Shown here: positions 7,891 to 16,213 of the stretch, piece after piece | Numbering within the stretch: position 1 is the first letter of the stretch | How the letters are laid out: every line of letters begins with the position of its first letter | From: Siphonobacter sp. BAB-5405 | GTDB lineage: Bacteria; Bacteroidota; Bacteroidia; Cytophagales; Spirosomataceae | Reading direction: 5' to 3' | Length of the DNA: 64,000 nt | NCBI RefSeq assembly: GCF_002872335.1 | Contig: NZ_NJAG01000006.1 | Coordinates: forward strand, 62,001 to 126,000 | Notes under the pieces: model-generated | The model's input: the letters and a program-made list of their open reading frames with translations, nothing else | The model's database searches: none | Told to the model about the DNA's origin: nothing | Translations under genes and position numbers: made by a program

Positions 7891-9492
7891 ATGAGCACCA
7901 TCGAACAAGAAATTGCCAAACGCCGTACGTTTGGCATCATCTCTCACCCCGATGCCGGGAAAACGACCCTGACCGAAAAGCTGCTGCTGTTCGGAGGGGC
8001 CATCCAGACGGCAGGGGCGGTGAAGTCCAATAAAATTAAGAAAACAGCCACCTCCGATTTCATGGAAATTGAAAAGCAGCGGGGGATTTCGGTGGCTACG
8101 TCAGTCATGACGTTTGAATACGAAGGACTGAAAATTAACATTCTCGATACGCCGGGTCACAAAGACTTTGCTGAAGATACCTACCGTACCCTAACGGCCG
8201 TAGACTCGGTAATTCTGGTGATTGACTGCGTAAAGGGCGTCGAGGAGCAGACGGAACGGTTGATGGAAGTATGCCGCATGCGGAATACACCCGTGATCAT
8301 TTTCGTCAATAAAATGGACCGGGAAGGACAGAATCCCTTCGATTTGCTCGACGAACTGGAACAGAAACTATTGATTAAAGTACGCCCGCTAACCTGGCCG
8401 ATTAACATTGGTCAGAATTTCAAAGGGGTGTATAATCTGTACGATAAATCGCTGAACCTGTTTAGCGTAAACAAAACCCGGATCGAACGGGATATTGTAG
8501 CGATTGATGATCTGAGTTCGCCCCAGCTCGACGAACAGGTAGGCGAGCGGGATGCCAATCAACTGCGGGAAGATGTGGAGCTCATCGAAGGCGTATACGA
8601 TACCTTCGACCGCGATGCGTACCTGCGGGCGGAAGTGGCTCCCGTATTCTTCGGATCGGCGGTCAATAACTTCGGGGTACAGGAATTGCTGGATACGTTC
8701 TGCGAAATTGCTCCGGCCACGCAGGAACGCCAGACGGACGTACGCATCATCGAGCCCACCGAGAAAAAATTCAGTGGATTCGTATTTAAGATTCACGCCA
8801 ACCTCGACCCCAAGCACCGCGACCGGATTGCCTTCCTTCGCGTATGTTCGGGTACTTTCGAGCGGAATAAATTTTATCACCACGTACGGCTGGACAAAGG
8901 CGTACGGTTCTCGAATCCGTACAACTTCATGGCCCAGTCGAAAGACGTCATCGACGAAGCCTTTCCGGGGGATGTAGTAGGTTTGTACGATACCGGAAAC
9001 TTTAAAATCGGGGATACGCTCACCGAAGGCGAGGATTTATTCTTCCAGGGTATTCCAAGTTTTTCACCGGAAATTTTCAAGGAACTCATCAACATGGATC
9101 CGCTGAAATCCAAGCAACTTGAAAAAGGTATTCAGCAGCTGACTGACGAAGGCGTAGCCCAGTTGTTCCTGATCCAGCCCGGTAACCGGAAGGTCGTAGG
9201 AACCGTAGGAGAACTCCAGTTTGAGGTGATTCAGTATCGTCTGGAGCACGAATATGGGGCCAAGTGCCGCTTCGATAACATGCCGATTTCAAAGGCTTGC
9301 TGGATTACGAGCGAGAATCCGTTGAAGTTGCAGGAGTATATTCGACTGAAAGGTCCGCAGATTGGCTACGATAAGGATGAACACCCGGTGTTCCTGGCCG
9401 AGTCGGAATGGATGCTGCGGATGAACATTCAGAATAATCCGGATATTAAATTCCACCTGACGTCAGAATTTAAGTTAGCCATGGAAGTCTGA
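7891..9492 (+). CDS. prfC: Peptide chain release factor 3
   Basis: A 533-residue translational GTPase that recycles RF1/RF2 from the ribosome after termination. G-domain motifs are complete: G1 [10 protein letters not shown] (residues 18-27), G3 DTPGHKDF, G4 NKMD. RF3 rather than EF-G or TypA is indicated by the length, the start [19 protein letters not shown], the strong insert [10 protein letters not shown] after G1 and the C-terminal half with [11 protein letters not shown] and FNKIG-type elements such as [18 protein letters not shown] start at the ATG of MSTIEQE; a TTG two codons upstream is also in frame but not needed. Monocistronic, followed by a strong terminator. Confidence 0.97.
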   Translation: MSTIEQEIAKRRTFGIISHPDAGKTTLTEKLLLFGGAIQTAGAVKSNKIKKTATSDFMEIEKQRGISVATSVMTFEYEGLKINILDTPGHKDFAEDTYRTLTAVDSVILVIDCVKGVEEQTERLMEVCRMRNTPVIIFVNKMDREGQNPFDLLDELEQKLLIKVRPLTWPINIGQNFKGVYNLYDKSLNLFSVNKTRIERDIVAIDDLSSPQLDEQVGERDANQLREDVELIEGVYDTFDRDAYLRAEVAPVFFGSAVNNFGVQELLDTFCEIAPATQERQTDVRIIEPTEKKFSGFVFKIHANLDPKHRDRIAFLRVCSGTFERNKFYHHVRLDKGVRFSNPYNFMAQSKDVIDEAFPGDVVGLYDTGNFKIGDTLTEGEDLFFQGIPSFSPEIFKELINMDPLKSKQLEKGIQQLTDEGVAQLFLIQPGNRKVVGTVGELQFEVIQYRLEHEYGAKCRFDNMPISKACWITSENPLKLQEYIRLKGPQIGYDKDEHPVFLAESEWMLRMNIQNNPDIKFHLTSEFKLAMEV

Positions 9493-9532
9493 TCGGGTTA
9501 GTACTTAATTCTAGGGATACTATATAATTGCG

Positions 9533-9566
9533 AAAAGCGGGTTTCTGAATCAGAAATCCGCTTTTT
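9533..9566 (+). terminator. prfC terminator
   Basis: Arms AAAAGCGGGTTTCTGA and TCAGAAATCCGCTTTT pair with one G-U pair around a single-base gap and end in a T run, 40 bp after the prfC stop. Confidence 0.85.
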
Positions 9567-9611
9567 GTATGATTTCAGGGCTTGAACGGACGTAAAGCGT
9601 GTTGGATGGGG

Positions 9612-9642
9612 TTGACAGAAATAGATTTAATTAATAATTTTG
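9612..9642 (+). promoter_or_regulatory. Strong Bacteroidota promoter for the lipoprotein gene
   Basis: TTG at 9612-9614 and TAATTTTG at 9635-9642, spaced by 20 bp, a full match to the phylum's primary sigma factor consensus. It leaves a 5' leader of about 65 nt before the ATG at 9714. Confidence 0.75.
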
Positions 9643-9713
9643 CGGTCACCATTGGAAAAACAGGGAGAAATCTCTAATTATGCCATGGAGTTCAACCTAA
9701 AAATTTATTTCAG

Positions 9714-10346
9714 ATGAAAAAGTTTCATTTACTTGCGTCTGCCGTCGGCCTGATGGCACTTTCCCTTACTTCTTGCCAGCGTACCCAGTACACGACGTTC
9801 CAAAAGTCTACTGCACCTGCCGTTGAGCACGTAGCTCAAGCTCCTCAAGCTGCTCAATTACCCGCTCCTGTTGCTCAGGCACCAGTAGTTGCTCAGCCTT
9901 CGCTGATGGATGCCGTAGCTGAAGAAAAAGCTCCCGTAGCGGAAGCACCGGTAGCCGTAGCTTCTACGAAAAAGGCAGTCGTTGTCAACAAGAGAGCGGC
10001 GAAATTGATGAGCAAGATCTCGTTTCAGAAAAACGAACAAGGTCATGTGAACGTGGTAGCTCAGGCTGGAAAGAAATTAACTGCGGTTGAAAAACTTGTA
10101 GTTAAGAAAGTAAACAAACAGATTGTTAAAGCTGAAAAAGCTCAGGCGAAAGGTAATAAGCCTTTTTCTGAGTGGAATAAGTATCTCCGTATCGGGGTGA
10201 TCCTTCTGGCTGGTGCCTTGATCCTTTCGATCATTGGTGCCGCTGTTGTATGGAACTCAGGCTTATGGATTCTCTCTTACCTGGCATGGTTAGCCGGCGT
10301 AGTCCTAACCGTATATGGTCTGGGTCTGGAATTAGCCTGGTGGTAA
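9714..10346 (+). CDS. Putative lipoprotein with Ala/Pro/Val-rich linker and two C-terminal membrane helices, unknown function
   Basis: A 210-residue protein I cannot assign to a named family. It has a lipoprotein signal with lipobox LTSC (Cys21), then about 55 residues of low complexity made of repeated AQAP/APVA units, then a basic central part (STKKAVVVNKRAAK, AGKKLTAVEKLVVKKVNK), and finally two hydrophobic segments (LRIGVILLAGALILSIIGAAVV and LWILSYLAWLAGVVLTVYGLG) before a WW end. A lipid anchor plus two C-terminal transmembrane helices is an unusual combination: similar hydrophobic tails occur in small PspC/DUF4190-like membrane proteins. The promoter is among the best in the window and a strong terminator follows, so the gene is probably well expressed on its own. 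Confidence 0.75.
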   Translation: MKKFHLLASAVGLMALSLTSCQRTQYTTFQKSTAPAVEHVAQAPQAAQLPAPVAQAPVVAQPSLMDAVAEEKAPVAEAPVAVASTKKAVVVNKRAAKLMSKISFQKNEQGHVNVVAQAGKKLTAVEKLVVKKVNKQIVKAEKAQAKGNKPFSEWNKYLRIGVILLAGALILSIIGAAVVWNSGLWILSYLAWLAGVVLTVYGLGLELAWW

Positions 10347-10376
10347 TCGAATCGAATCTTTCGAACCATTGATCTC

Positions 10377-10405
10377 AAACCACAGCTCTCGGGCTGTGGT
10401 TTTTG
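10377..10405 (+). terminator. Terminator of the lipoprotein gene
   Basis: AAACCACAGC / GCTGTGGTTT, 10-bp perfect stem with a TCTCGG loop and following Ts, 30 bp after the stop codon. Confidence 0.85.
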
Positions 10406-10468
10406 CTTTATAAGGCTTTTAACGGCTAATTATTCGGTATCTTTCGCCCTAAGCCTTATTTATTGAGT

Positions 10469-11743
10469 ATGAAACGCCTTTTTACCAACTTAACCTTCTG
10501 GGTCCTAACCGCCATTACCTTAGGTATTTTACTCGGCCACTTTGCCCCCGAGATTGCCCTTTACCCCATTTTGGATGAACCATTGAAAGGCCATTTTATG
10601 GGCCAGGAACTTAGCATCGGCAGTACCGTGAGTGAATTCCTGAGCGGCATTTTTATCAGTACCGTCAAACTATTCATCAATCCTATTATTTTCATCACCA
10701 TTACGCTGGGAATTATCAGCATGGGCGATTTGAAAAAAGTCGGTAAAGTAGGAGCCAAAGCCCTGATTTACTTCGAAGTAGTTACCACTTTCGCCCTGAT
10801 TATCGGCGTAGCCCTGGCTCAGATCTTACGGCCCGGCGACGGGGTCGTGACCAATCAGGTGAAGGGCGGTGATATCTCCAAATACACCAATACCGCCACC
10901 GATTTTAGCTGGTGGAAGTTTTTCGGCGACAATGTAACCTTGCAGGTATTACTCGTGGCGTTGATACTGGGATCTCTGCTCAGTAATTACTCGGGTCGCG
11001 AACGGGTGGTCAAAGCCCTGGCGTTTGTTTCCAAATACGTGTTCTGGGGTTTACACAAAGTCATGCTGCTGGCTCCGGTAGGGGCTTTTGGCGGGATGGC
11101 GTATACCATTAGCAAATACGGAATTCACACCCTCTTGCCCTTGGGTAAGCTGATGCTAACGGTGTACCTGACGATGGCCTGTTTCGTCTTTGGCGTACTC
11201 GGCCTCATTCTGCGTACCTACAAGCTCAGCATCTGGCAGTTTCTCAAGTACATTAAAGAAGAACTACTCATCGTACTCGGTACGTCTTCTTCCGAAGCAG
11301 CCCTGCCTTCCATCATGGAAAAACTCGAACGGATGGGTTGTTCCAAACCCGTCGTAGGGTTGGTAGTACCGGCGGGTTACTCATTCAATCTCGACGGTAC
11401 AACGATTTATCTATCGATGGCGACCATTTTTCTGGCTCAGGTCTTTCATGTACACCTGAGCTGGGAACAGATTCTGACCATCATTGGCATTCTGATGGTC
11501 ACTTCTAAAGGAGCCGCTGGCGTTACAGGAAGTGGCTTTGTCGTGCTAGCCTCCACGCTGACGGCGGTGAAGGTAATTCCGGTGGAAGGACTGGCCCTGT
11601 TGCTGGGCGTTGACCGCTTCATGTCGGAAGCCCGGGCTATTACGAATATCATTGGCAATGGCGTAGCGACCGTATGGATTGCCAATAATGAGAAAGAATT
11701 CGACCGTCTGAAAATGGAAGCCGCGATGAAAATTGAATCGTAA
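10469..11743 (+). CDS. Dicarboxylate/amino acid:cation symporter (DAACS family)
   Basis: A 424-residue secondary transporter of the glutamate/C4-dicarboxylate family (GltP/DctA-like), importing acidic amino acids or dicarboxylates with sodium ions or protons across the inner membrane. Family motifs are intact: the serine-rich re-entrant loop TSSSEAALPS, the NLDGTTIYLSMATIF segment that binds cation and substrate in TM7, and SKGAAGVTGSGFVVLASTL in the second hairpin loop. About eight membrane helices can be traced. I start at ATG (MKRLFTNLTF); an in-frame TTG two codons earlier is less likely. Single gene between two terminated units. Substrate choice between glutamate, aspartate and succinate cannot be decided here. 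Confidence 0.93.
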   Translation: MKRLFTNLTFWVLTAITLGILLGHFAPEIALYPILDEPLKGHFMGQELSIGSTVSEFLSGIFISTVKLFINPIIFITITLGIISMGDLKKVGKVGAKALIYFEVVTTFALIIGVALAQILRPGDGVVTNQVKGGDISKYTNTATDFSWWKFFGDNVTLQVLLVALILGSLLSNYSGRERVVKALAFVSKYVFWGLHKVMLLAPVGAFGGMAYTISKYGIHTLLPLGKLMLTVYLTMACFVFGVLGLILRTYKLSIWQFLKYIKEELLIVLGTSSSEAALPSIMEKLERMGCSKPVVGLVVPAGYSFNLDGTTIYLSMATIFLAQVFHVHLSWEQILTIIGILMVTSKGAAGVTGSGFVVLASTLTAVKVIPVEGLALLLGVDRFMSEARAITNIIGNGVATVWIANNEKEFDRLKMEAAMKIES

Positions 11744-11785
11744 GGGCTACTTATTTAAGCTGTAAATCCTCAAAAGGAAATTTCG

Positions 11786-11821
11786 TATGCTTGCATAATA
11801 AATGCTTTTTTTTCAACTTTG
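11786..11821 (+). promoter_or_regulatory. Promoter and candidate autoregulatory operator of the marR-type gene
   Basis: TTG at 11791-11793 and CAACTTTG at 11814-11821 are spaced by 20 bp, one mismatch from the full consensus. A palindrome TATGC-TT-GCATA (11786-11797) overlaps the -33 TTG; this is where a MarR-family dimer would be expected to bind for autorepression. The operator reading is inference. Confidence 0.5.
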
Positions 11822-11840
11822 AAGAAAACCGGAGCACGTT

Positions 11841-12320
11841 ATGAAAGCTGAAAAAACCGTAGACTTCCACATCAAGACTGCCTGGTACGCAATCAGCCGG
11901 ATGTACAATTCCAGTGCTGCCAAAGTGGATATGAGTATGGCGGTGGGGTATGTGTTATTGAACGTAGACAAAAATGGTACACCCGCAACCAAAATTGCTC
12001 CGCTCCTGGGCCTTGAACCGCGTTCGTTGACGCGTATGCTAAAGACGCTCGAGGAGAAGGGCTGGATTTACCGCCAGACCGACGCCGAGGATAAACGCGT
12101 CGTGAATGTGTTTCTGACCGAAGAAGGGAAGAAAAAACGGGACTTTGCCCGCGAAGGGGTTTTGGAGTTCAACGAAGCCATTCATCAGCGGGTAGGGGAA
12201 GAGAAATTACAGGTTTTCTTTGAAGTGATGCGGGAGATTCAGCGGGTCGTCGACGCTGAAAATATCAGCATGCGGGCGGAAGCTCTCAAAAACAAGGTAT
12301 TTGGCGATACTACACTCTAA
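11841..12320 (+). CDS. MarR family transcriptional regulator
   Basis: A 159-residue winged helix-turn-helix regulator. The recognition region is GTPATKIAPLLGLEPRSLTRMLKTLEEKGWIYRQ (described here in parts: TKIAPLLGLEPRSLTRML is the helix-turn-helix, EKGWIYR the start of the wing) and EDKRVVNVFLTEEGKKKR is the typical MarR wing strand. Flanking helices form the dimer interface. It heads a cluster with a DUF2721 membrane protein (25 bp gap) and a fatty-acid oxidation enzyme (36 bp gap). In this phylum MarR genes often stand at the head of beta-oxidation clusters, so acyl-CoA or a fatty acid is a reasonable guess for the ligand; this is inference from context only. Confidence 0.9.
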   Translation: MKAEKTVDFHIKTAWYAISRMYNSSAAKVDMSMAVGYVLLNVDKNGTPATKIAPLLGLEPRSLTRMLKTLEEKGWIYRQTDAEDKRVVNVFLTEEGKKKRDFAREGVLEFNEAIHQRVGEEKLQVFFEVMREIQRVVDAENISMRAEALKNKVFGDTTL

Positions 12321-12345
12321 CTCATTCTGATCGTTCAGCCGTTTT

Positions 12346-12816
12346 ATGGAATTAACCTTATCCACGCCAGCACTTTTGTTTTCAACGGCATCGCTGCTGC
12401 TGCTCGGATTTACGAATCGTTTTACCGCTACGGCTAAAGTCATTCGGGATTTGCACGCCGAGTACCGCGTGGATCCCAAGTCCATGAATAACATTATTCT
12501 CATCGAACAGATTCGCTCGCTGCAGTTCCGGGTTTTACTGATTCGGAATATGCAATTTCTAGGTGTTAGTAGCCTGTTCCTGAGTATTTTATGTATGATT
12601 TTTATTTATCTCGAATATCAGGTAGCGGCGGGCTGGATTTTTGGTATTGCCCTGTTTTTACAGGCGGGAGCCTTGGCGATTTCTGTCTTCGAGATTACCA
12701 TTTCCATCGAAGCCCTCAAGATTGAACTTTCGGATATGGAACACGTCCTCGGTCAGCAGTCAACTGTACGACGATTACGCGATGTACTCCGCTGGATCAA
12801 TCGGAAGAAACGCTGA
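12346..12816 (+). CDS. DUF2721 family membrane protein
   Basis: A 156-residue protein with an N-terminal helix (ALLFSTASLLLLGFTNRF), a conserved amphipathic part (IRDLHAEYRVDP, IEQIRSLQFRVLLIRNMQ) and two further helices (FLGVSSLFLSILCMIFIYL, GWIFGIALFLQAGALAISV). This order, and the IxQIRxLxxR pattern, match DUF2721, a small inner-membrane family of unknown function. It lies 25 bp after the MarR gene and 36 bp before the beta-oxidation gene on the same strand, so it is probably cotranscribed and may be membrane-associated support for lipid metabolism, though nothing in the sequence proves that. Confidence 0.85.
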   Translation: MELTLSTPALLFSTASLLLLGFTNRFTATAKVIRDLHAEYRVDPKSMNNIILIEQIRSLQFRVLLIRNMQFLGVSSLFLSILCMIFIYLEYQVAAGWIFGIALFLQAGALAISVFEITISIEALKIELSDMEHVLGQQSTVRRLRDVLRWINRKKR

Positions 12817-12852
12817 TTCATCTGCTAAAAACCTAATCACTTACCTCAGACC

Positions 12853-15258
12853 ATGAATCGTTCGATAAAAAAAGTTGCCGTACTGGGTTCAGGTATTATG
12901 GGTTCCCGTATTGCCTGCCACTTTGCTAATGTGGGTTGTCAGGTGCTTCTACTCGACATCGTACCCAAAGAAATTACTGCGGCTGAAGCAGCCAAAGGCC
13001 TTACCCTAGATTCCAAAGTCGTTCGAAACCGGCTGGTTAGCGAAGCGTTCCAAAACACACTCAAAGCCAATCCGGCCCCACTTTATAGTAAATCTTTTGC
13101 CAGCCGGATTACGCTGGGAAACTTCGAGGATGATTTTGTTAAAATCAAAGAGTACGACTGGGTGATTGAAGTAGTAGTCGAACGCCTGGATGTCAAAAAA
13201 AGCATTTTCGAGAAAGTAGATACCTTGCGTAAGCCCGGTACCCTGGTTACTTCAAACACCTCGGGTATTCCCATTCACCTGATGGCCGAAGGGCGGAGTG
13301 AAGACTTCCGGAAGAATTTCTGCGGTACGCACTTTTTCAATCCACCCCGCTATCTCAAGCTGCTGGAAATCATTCCTACGCCCGAAACGGACCCGGAAGT
13401 GGTTGATTTCCTGTTGCACTACGGCGATTTGTACCTGGGGAAAACGACCGTTCTCGCCAAGGATACACCGGCCTTTATTGCCAACCGCGTCGGAATTTAT
13501 GCCCTCATCCAGAGTATTCGGGCGACGGAAAAACTGGGATTGAGTATCGAAGAAGTAGACAAGCTGACGGCAGATATTATCGGTCGTCCGAAGTCCGGTA
13601 CCTTCCGTTTGTCCGATGTCGTGGGATTGGATACGACCGTTCACGTCGCCACTAATTTGTACCAGACACTTACGGAAGACGAATCGAGAGAAGCCTTTCT
13701 ACTGCCCGATTCGATTCAGAAGCTGATGGAAAATAAGTGGCTGGGCGATAAGACGGGTCAGGGTTTCTATAAAAAAATCAAAGATGAGCAGGGGAAATCG
13801 GTTATTCTCGCTCTAGATCTGAAAACGTTCGAGTATCAGCCTTCGCAGAAAATCAAGTTGGGCATCATTGATACGCTCAAGAAGCTTCCTACGCTGGCCG
13901 AACGCTTTCCCGCCGCTCTGGCCGATAGCAGTAAAGCCGGTGACTTTTACCGGACGACCTTCGCCGATACGTTTCGTTACGTCACGTATCGGATTCCCGA
14001 AATTGCTGACGAACTCTATAAAATTGACGAGGCAATCAAAGCCGGTTTTGGCTGGCAACTGGGCCTGTTTGAGACTTGGGACGCGATTGGACTGGCGAAA
14101 GGCATTGAGCTGATCGAAAGTCAGGGGCAAAAACCGGCCGACTGGGTGTATGCCATGCGGGATGCCGGGCATACGCAGTTTTATACAATTGAAAAGGGTC
14201 GCCGTTATTATTACGACTTATCTAGTCAAAAGTATCAGGTTATTCCGGGACAAGAAGGTTTTATTATCCTGAATAACTTACGGGGTAGCCAGGAAGTATG
14301 GAGTAATCCGGAAGCGACCATTTTCGATCTGGGCGATGGCATTCTGGGTCTGGAAGCCCGTTCGAAGATGAATACGTTTGGTCCTCACGTAATCGAAGCC
14401 CTGTCAAAGGCGATTTCACTGGCTGAACAGAGCTATCAGGGCCTGGTGATTGGGAACGACTCGCACGAGGCTTTTTCCGCAGGGGCGAATCTGGCCATGC
14501 TTTTCATGTACAGTATTCAGCAGGAGTGGGACGAAGTCAACCTGATGATTGCCCAGTTCCAGAAAGCCATGATGCGGGTCCGGTACTCCTCCGTGCCGGT
14601 CGTAGTGGCTCCGCATACGCTGGCCCTGGGTGGTGGTTGCGAAATCAACCTCCATGCCGACCGCGTAGTAGCCGCAGCTGAAACGTATATGGGACTGGTA
14701 GAAGTAGGCGTTGGCGTGATTCCAGCGGGTGGCGGTACCAAGGAAATGGCCCTCCGCTGTTCGGATTTATACCAGTCGGGCGATCCTGAACTCAATATTC
14801 TTCAGAACGCATTCATGAACATCGCTACGGCGAAAGTATCTACCTCCGCTCAGGAAGCGTTGGAAATGAATTACCTGCGGCCGGGTGATCAGATTGTACT
14901 CAACCGTTCGCGATTGATCGCCGAAGCCAAAGAAGCCGCTTTGGAATTAGCGAATGCCGGCTATACGCAGGCTCCGCAACGCAGTGACATCAAAGTACAG
15001 GGCCGGGCGGGAATTGCCCTTTTTGAAGCAGGGATTGCCCAGATGCGAATGGCTAATTACATCTCCGACCACGACAAAAAGATTGCTCAAAAGCTGGCCT
15101 ACGTTATCTGTGGAGGCGACCTGAGTTATCCGCAACTGGTGACGGAACAGTACCTGCTGGATTTGGAACGGGAAGCGTTCCTGAGTCTTTGTGGCGAACG
15201 TAAAACGTTAGAGCGGATGCAAGGCTTACTAACCGGAGGCAAACCACCCCGCAACTAG
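12853..15258 (+). CDS. 3-hydroxyacyl-CoA dehydrogenase / enoyl-CoA hydratase bifunctional enzyme
   Basis: An 801-residue fatty acid beta-oxidation enzyme. The N-terminal NAD-binding domain starts with VLGSGIMGSRIACHFANVG (residues 9-27) and carries NTSGIPIHLMAE and GTHFFNPPRYLKLLEII with the catalytic His; KDTPAFIANRVG begins the C-terminal dehydrogenase domain. From about residue 480 a crotonase fold follows, with SHEAFSAGANLAM and GGGCEINLHADR forming the oxyanion-hole loops, and GLVEVGVGVIPAGGGTKE. The order dehydrogenase then hydratase is the FadN-type arrangement, the reverse of E. coli FadB. In such clusters a thiolase and an acyl-CoA dehydrogenase usually follow; here a terminator follows instead. 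Cotranscribed with the MarR and DUF2721 genes. Confidence 0.93.
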   Translation: MNRSIKKVAVLGSGIMGSRIACHFANVGCQVLLLDIVPKEITAAEAAKGLTLDSKVVRNRLVSEAFQNTLKANPAPLYSKSFASRITLGNFEDDFVKIKEYDWVIEVVVERLDVKKSIFEKVDTLRKPGTLVTSNTSGIPIHLMAEGRSEDFRKNFCGTHFFNPPRYLKLLEIIPTPETDPEVVDFLLHYGDLYLGKTTVLAKDTPAFIANRVGIYALIQSIRATEKLGLSIEEVDKLTADIIGRPKSGTFRLSDVVGLDTTVHVATNLYQTLTEDESREAFLLPDSIQKLMENKWLGDKTGQGFYKKIKDEQGKSVILALDLKTFEYQPSQKIKLGIIDTLKKLPTLAERFPAALADSSKAGDFYRTTFADTFRYVTYRIPEIADELYKIDEAIKAGFGWQLGLFETWDAIGLAKGIELIESQGQKPADWVYAMRDAGHTQFYTIEKGRRYYYDLSSQKYQVIPGQEGFIILNNLRGSQEVWSNPEATIFDLGDGILGLEARSKMNTFGPHVIEALSKAISLAEQSYQGLVIGNDSHEAFSAGANLAMLFMYSIQQEWDEVNLMIAQFQKAMMRVRYSSVPVVVAPHTLALGGGCEINLHADRVVAAAETYMGLVEVGVGVIPAGGGTKEMALRCSDLYQSGDPELNILQNAFMNIATAKVSTSAQEALEMNYLRPGDQIVLNRSRLIAEAKEAALELANAGYTQAPQRSDIKVQGRAGIALFEAGIAQMRMANYISDHDKKIAQKLAYVICGGDLSYPQLVTEQYLLDLEREAFLSLCGERKTLERMQGLLTGGKPPRN

Positions 15259-15273
15259 CTAAGTGCTCTATTC

Positions 15274-15313
15274 ATGCACCTTTCCCCAAGAATAGTTTTG
15301 GGGAAAGGCTGCA
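15274..15313 (+). terminator. Terminator of the beta-oxidation operon
   Basis: CCTTTCCCCAA / TTGGGGAAAGG stem with outer ATGCA/TGCAT pairs and a T-rich tail (TATTTTTTATA), starting 16 bp after the stop codon. Confidence 0.85.
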
Positions 15314-15499
15314 TTATTTTTTATACACTGAAAAGGGCCTGCTAAGAAAGTGCGGAAAAAATTCCTCTTGATTCTAGTTTGTTTAGTAACTAAGGGTCTT
15401 TTGTTTGTACTATCCCAAGTCGGGTACAAGATTTTTAGAAGTTTTTAAGCATTCAAACAATCAACCGGAGGAAACTTCCTCAAAAATTGCTACACGACT

Positions 15500-16081
15500 A
15501 TGAAAAAGGTAACTATGTTATGTATGCTGGCGGCTAGTGCACTGGCATTCCAGGCTTGTAATGAATCGAAATCAGATAAGGCTTCAGAAGAGCACGCAGA
15601 AGCAGCGACTGATCAAGCAAAAGAAATGAACGACAGCCTGCAAACGGTTGACGAAAAAGACGCTCAATTTGCGATGAAAGCCGCCGGTGGTGGTATGTAC
15701 GAAGTAGAAGTGGCTAAACTGGCCGAGCAGAAAGCCAGTAACGCTAAAGTAAAAGAATTTGCCGCGATGATGATCAAAGATCACGGTAAAGCAAACGAAG
15801 AACTGATGTCACTGGCTTCAGCCAAAGGCATCACCTTACCCGCAACGATGGATGAAGACCATCAGAAGCATTATAATGATCTGAAAAAACTTTCGGGTAA
15901 AGATTTCGATAAGAAATACGTAGAACTGATGAAAGACGATCATGATAAAGATCAATCGTTATTTAATACGCAGGCTACTGAAGGAAAAGATGCCGAGCTG
16001 AAAGAATTTGCCACGAAAACTTCGGGCGTCATTCAGCAGCACCTGAACCATATCAAACAGATTAGTGAAAGCATGAAATAA
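15500..16081 (+). CDS. DUF4142 domain lipoprotein
   Basis: A 193-residue exported protein. The signal peptide ends in the lipobox FQAC (Cys20), followed by an acidic, flexible linker and a DUF4142 domain (about residues 53-190), a ferritin-like four-helix bundle predicted from FAMKAAGGGMYEVEVAKLAEQKA, VKEFAAMMIKDHGKANEEL, and the C-terminal helix with HLNHIKQI. DUF4142 proteins are common periplasmic or outer-membrane lipoproteins of unknown function; conserved His and Glu residues hint at metal binding but this is unproven. It stands alone between a terminator and a long bidirectional hairpin. Confidence 0.9.
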   Translation: MKKVTMLCMLAASALAFQACNESKSDKASEEHAEAATDQAKEMNDSLQTVDEKDAQFAMKAAGGGMYEVEVAKLAEQKASNAKVKEFAAMMIKDHGKANEELMSLASAKGITLPATMDEDHQKHYNDLKKLSGKDFDKKYVELMKDDHDKDQSLFNTQATEGKDAELKEFATKTSGVIQQHLNHIKQISESMK

Positions 16082-16096
16082 TTCAGCTTGACTAGG

Positions 16097-16153
16097 ATGA
16101 AAATACAAAAAGCGGGTACGAAACACGTTCGTACCCGCTTTTTGTATTTTCAT
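16097..16153. terminator. Bidirectional terminator, 26-bp perfect inverted repeat
   Basis: Two perfectly complementary 26-base arms (beginning ATGAAAATACAAAAAGCGGG on the left) around a 5-nt loop ACACG. The inner stem is GC-rich and both outer flanks are A/T-rich, so it can terminate the DUF4142 gene on the plus strand and the AlbA_2 gene on the minus strand. Confidence 0.85.
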
Positions 16154-16213
16154 AAAGTTTTGATCCTTAACGCATAAACTCATTGTTTTTCAAGGAGTCG
16201 TCGCAACTGGCAT

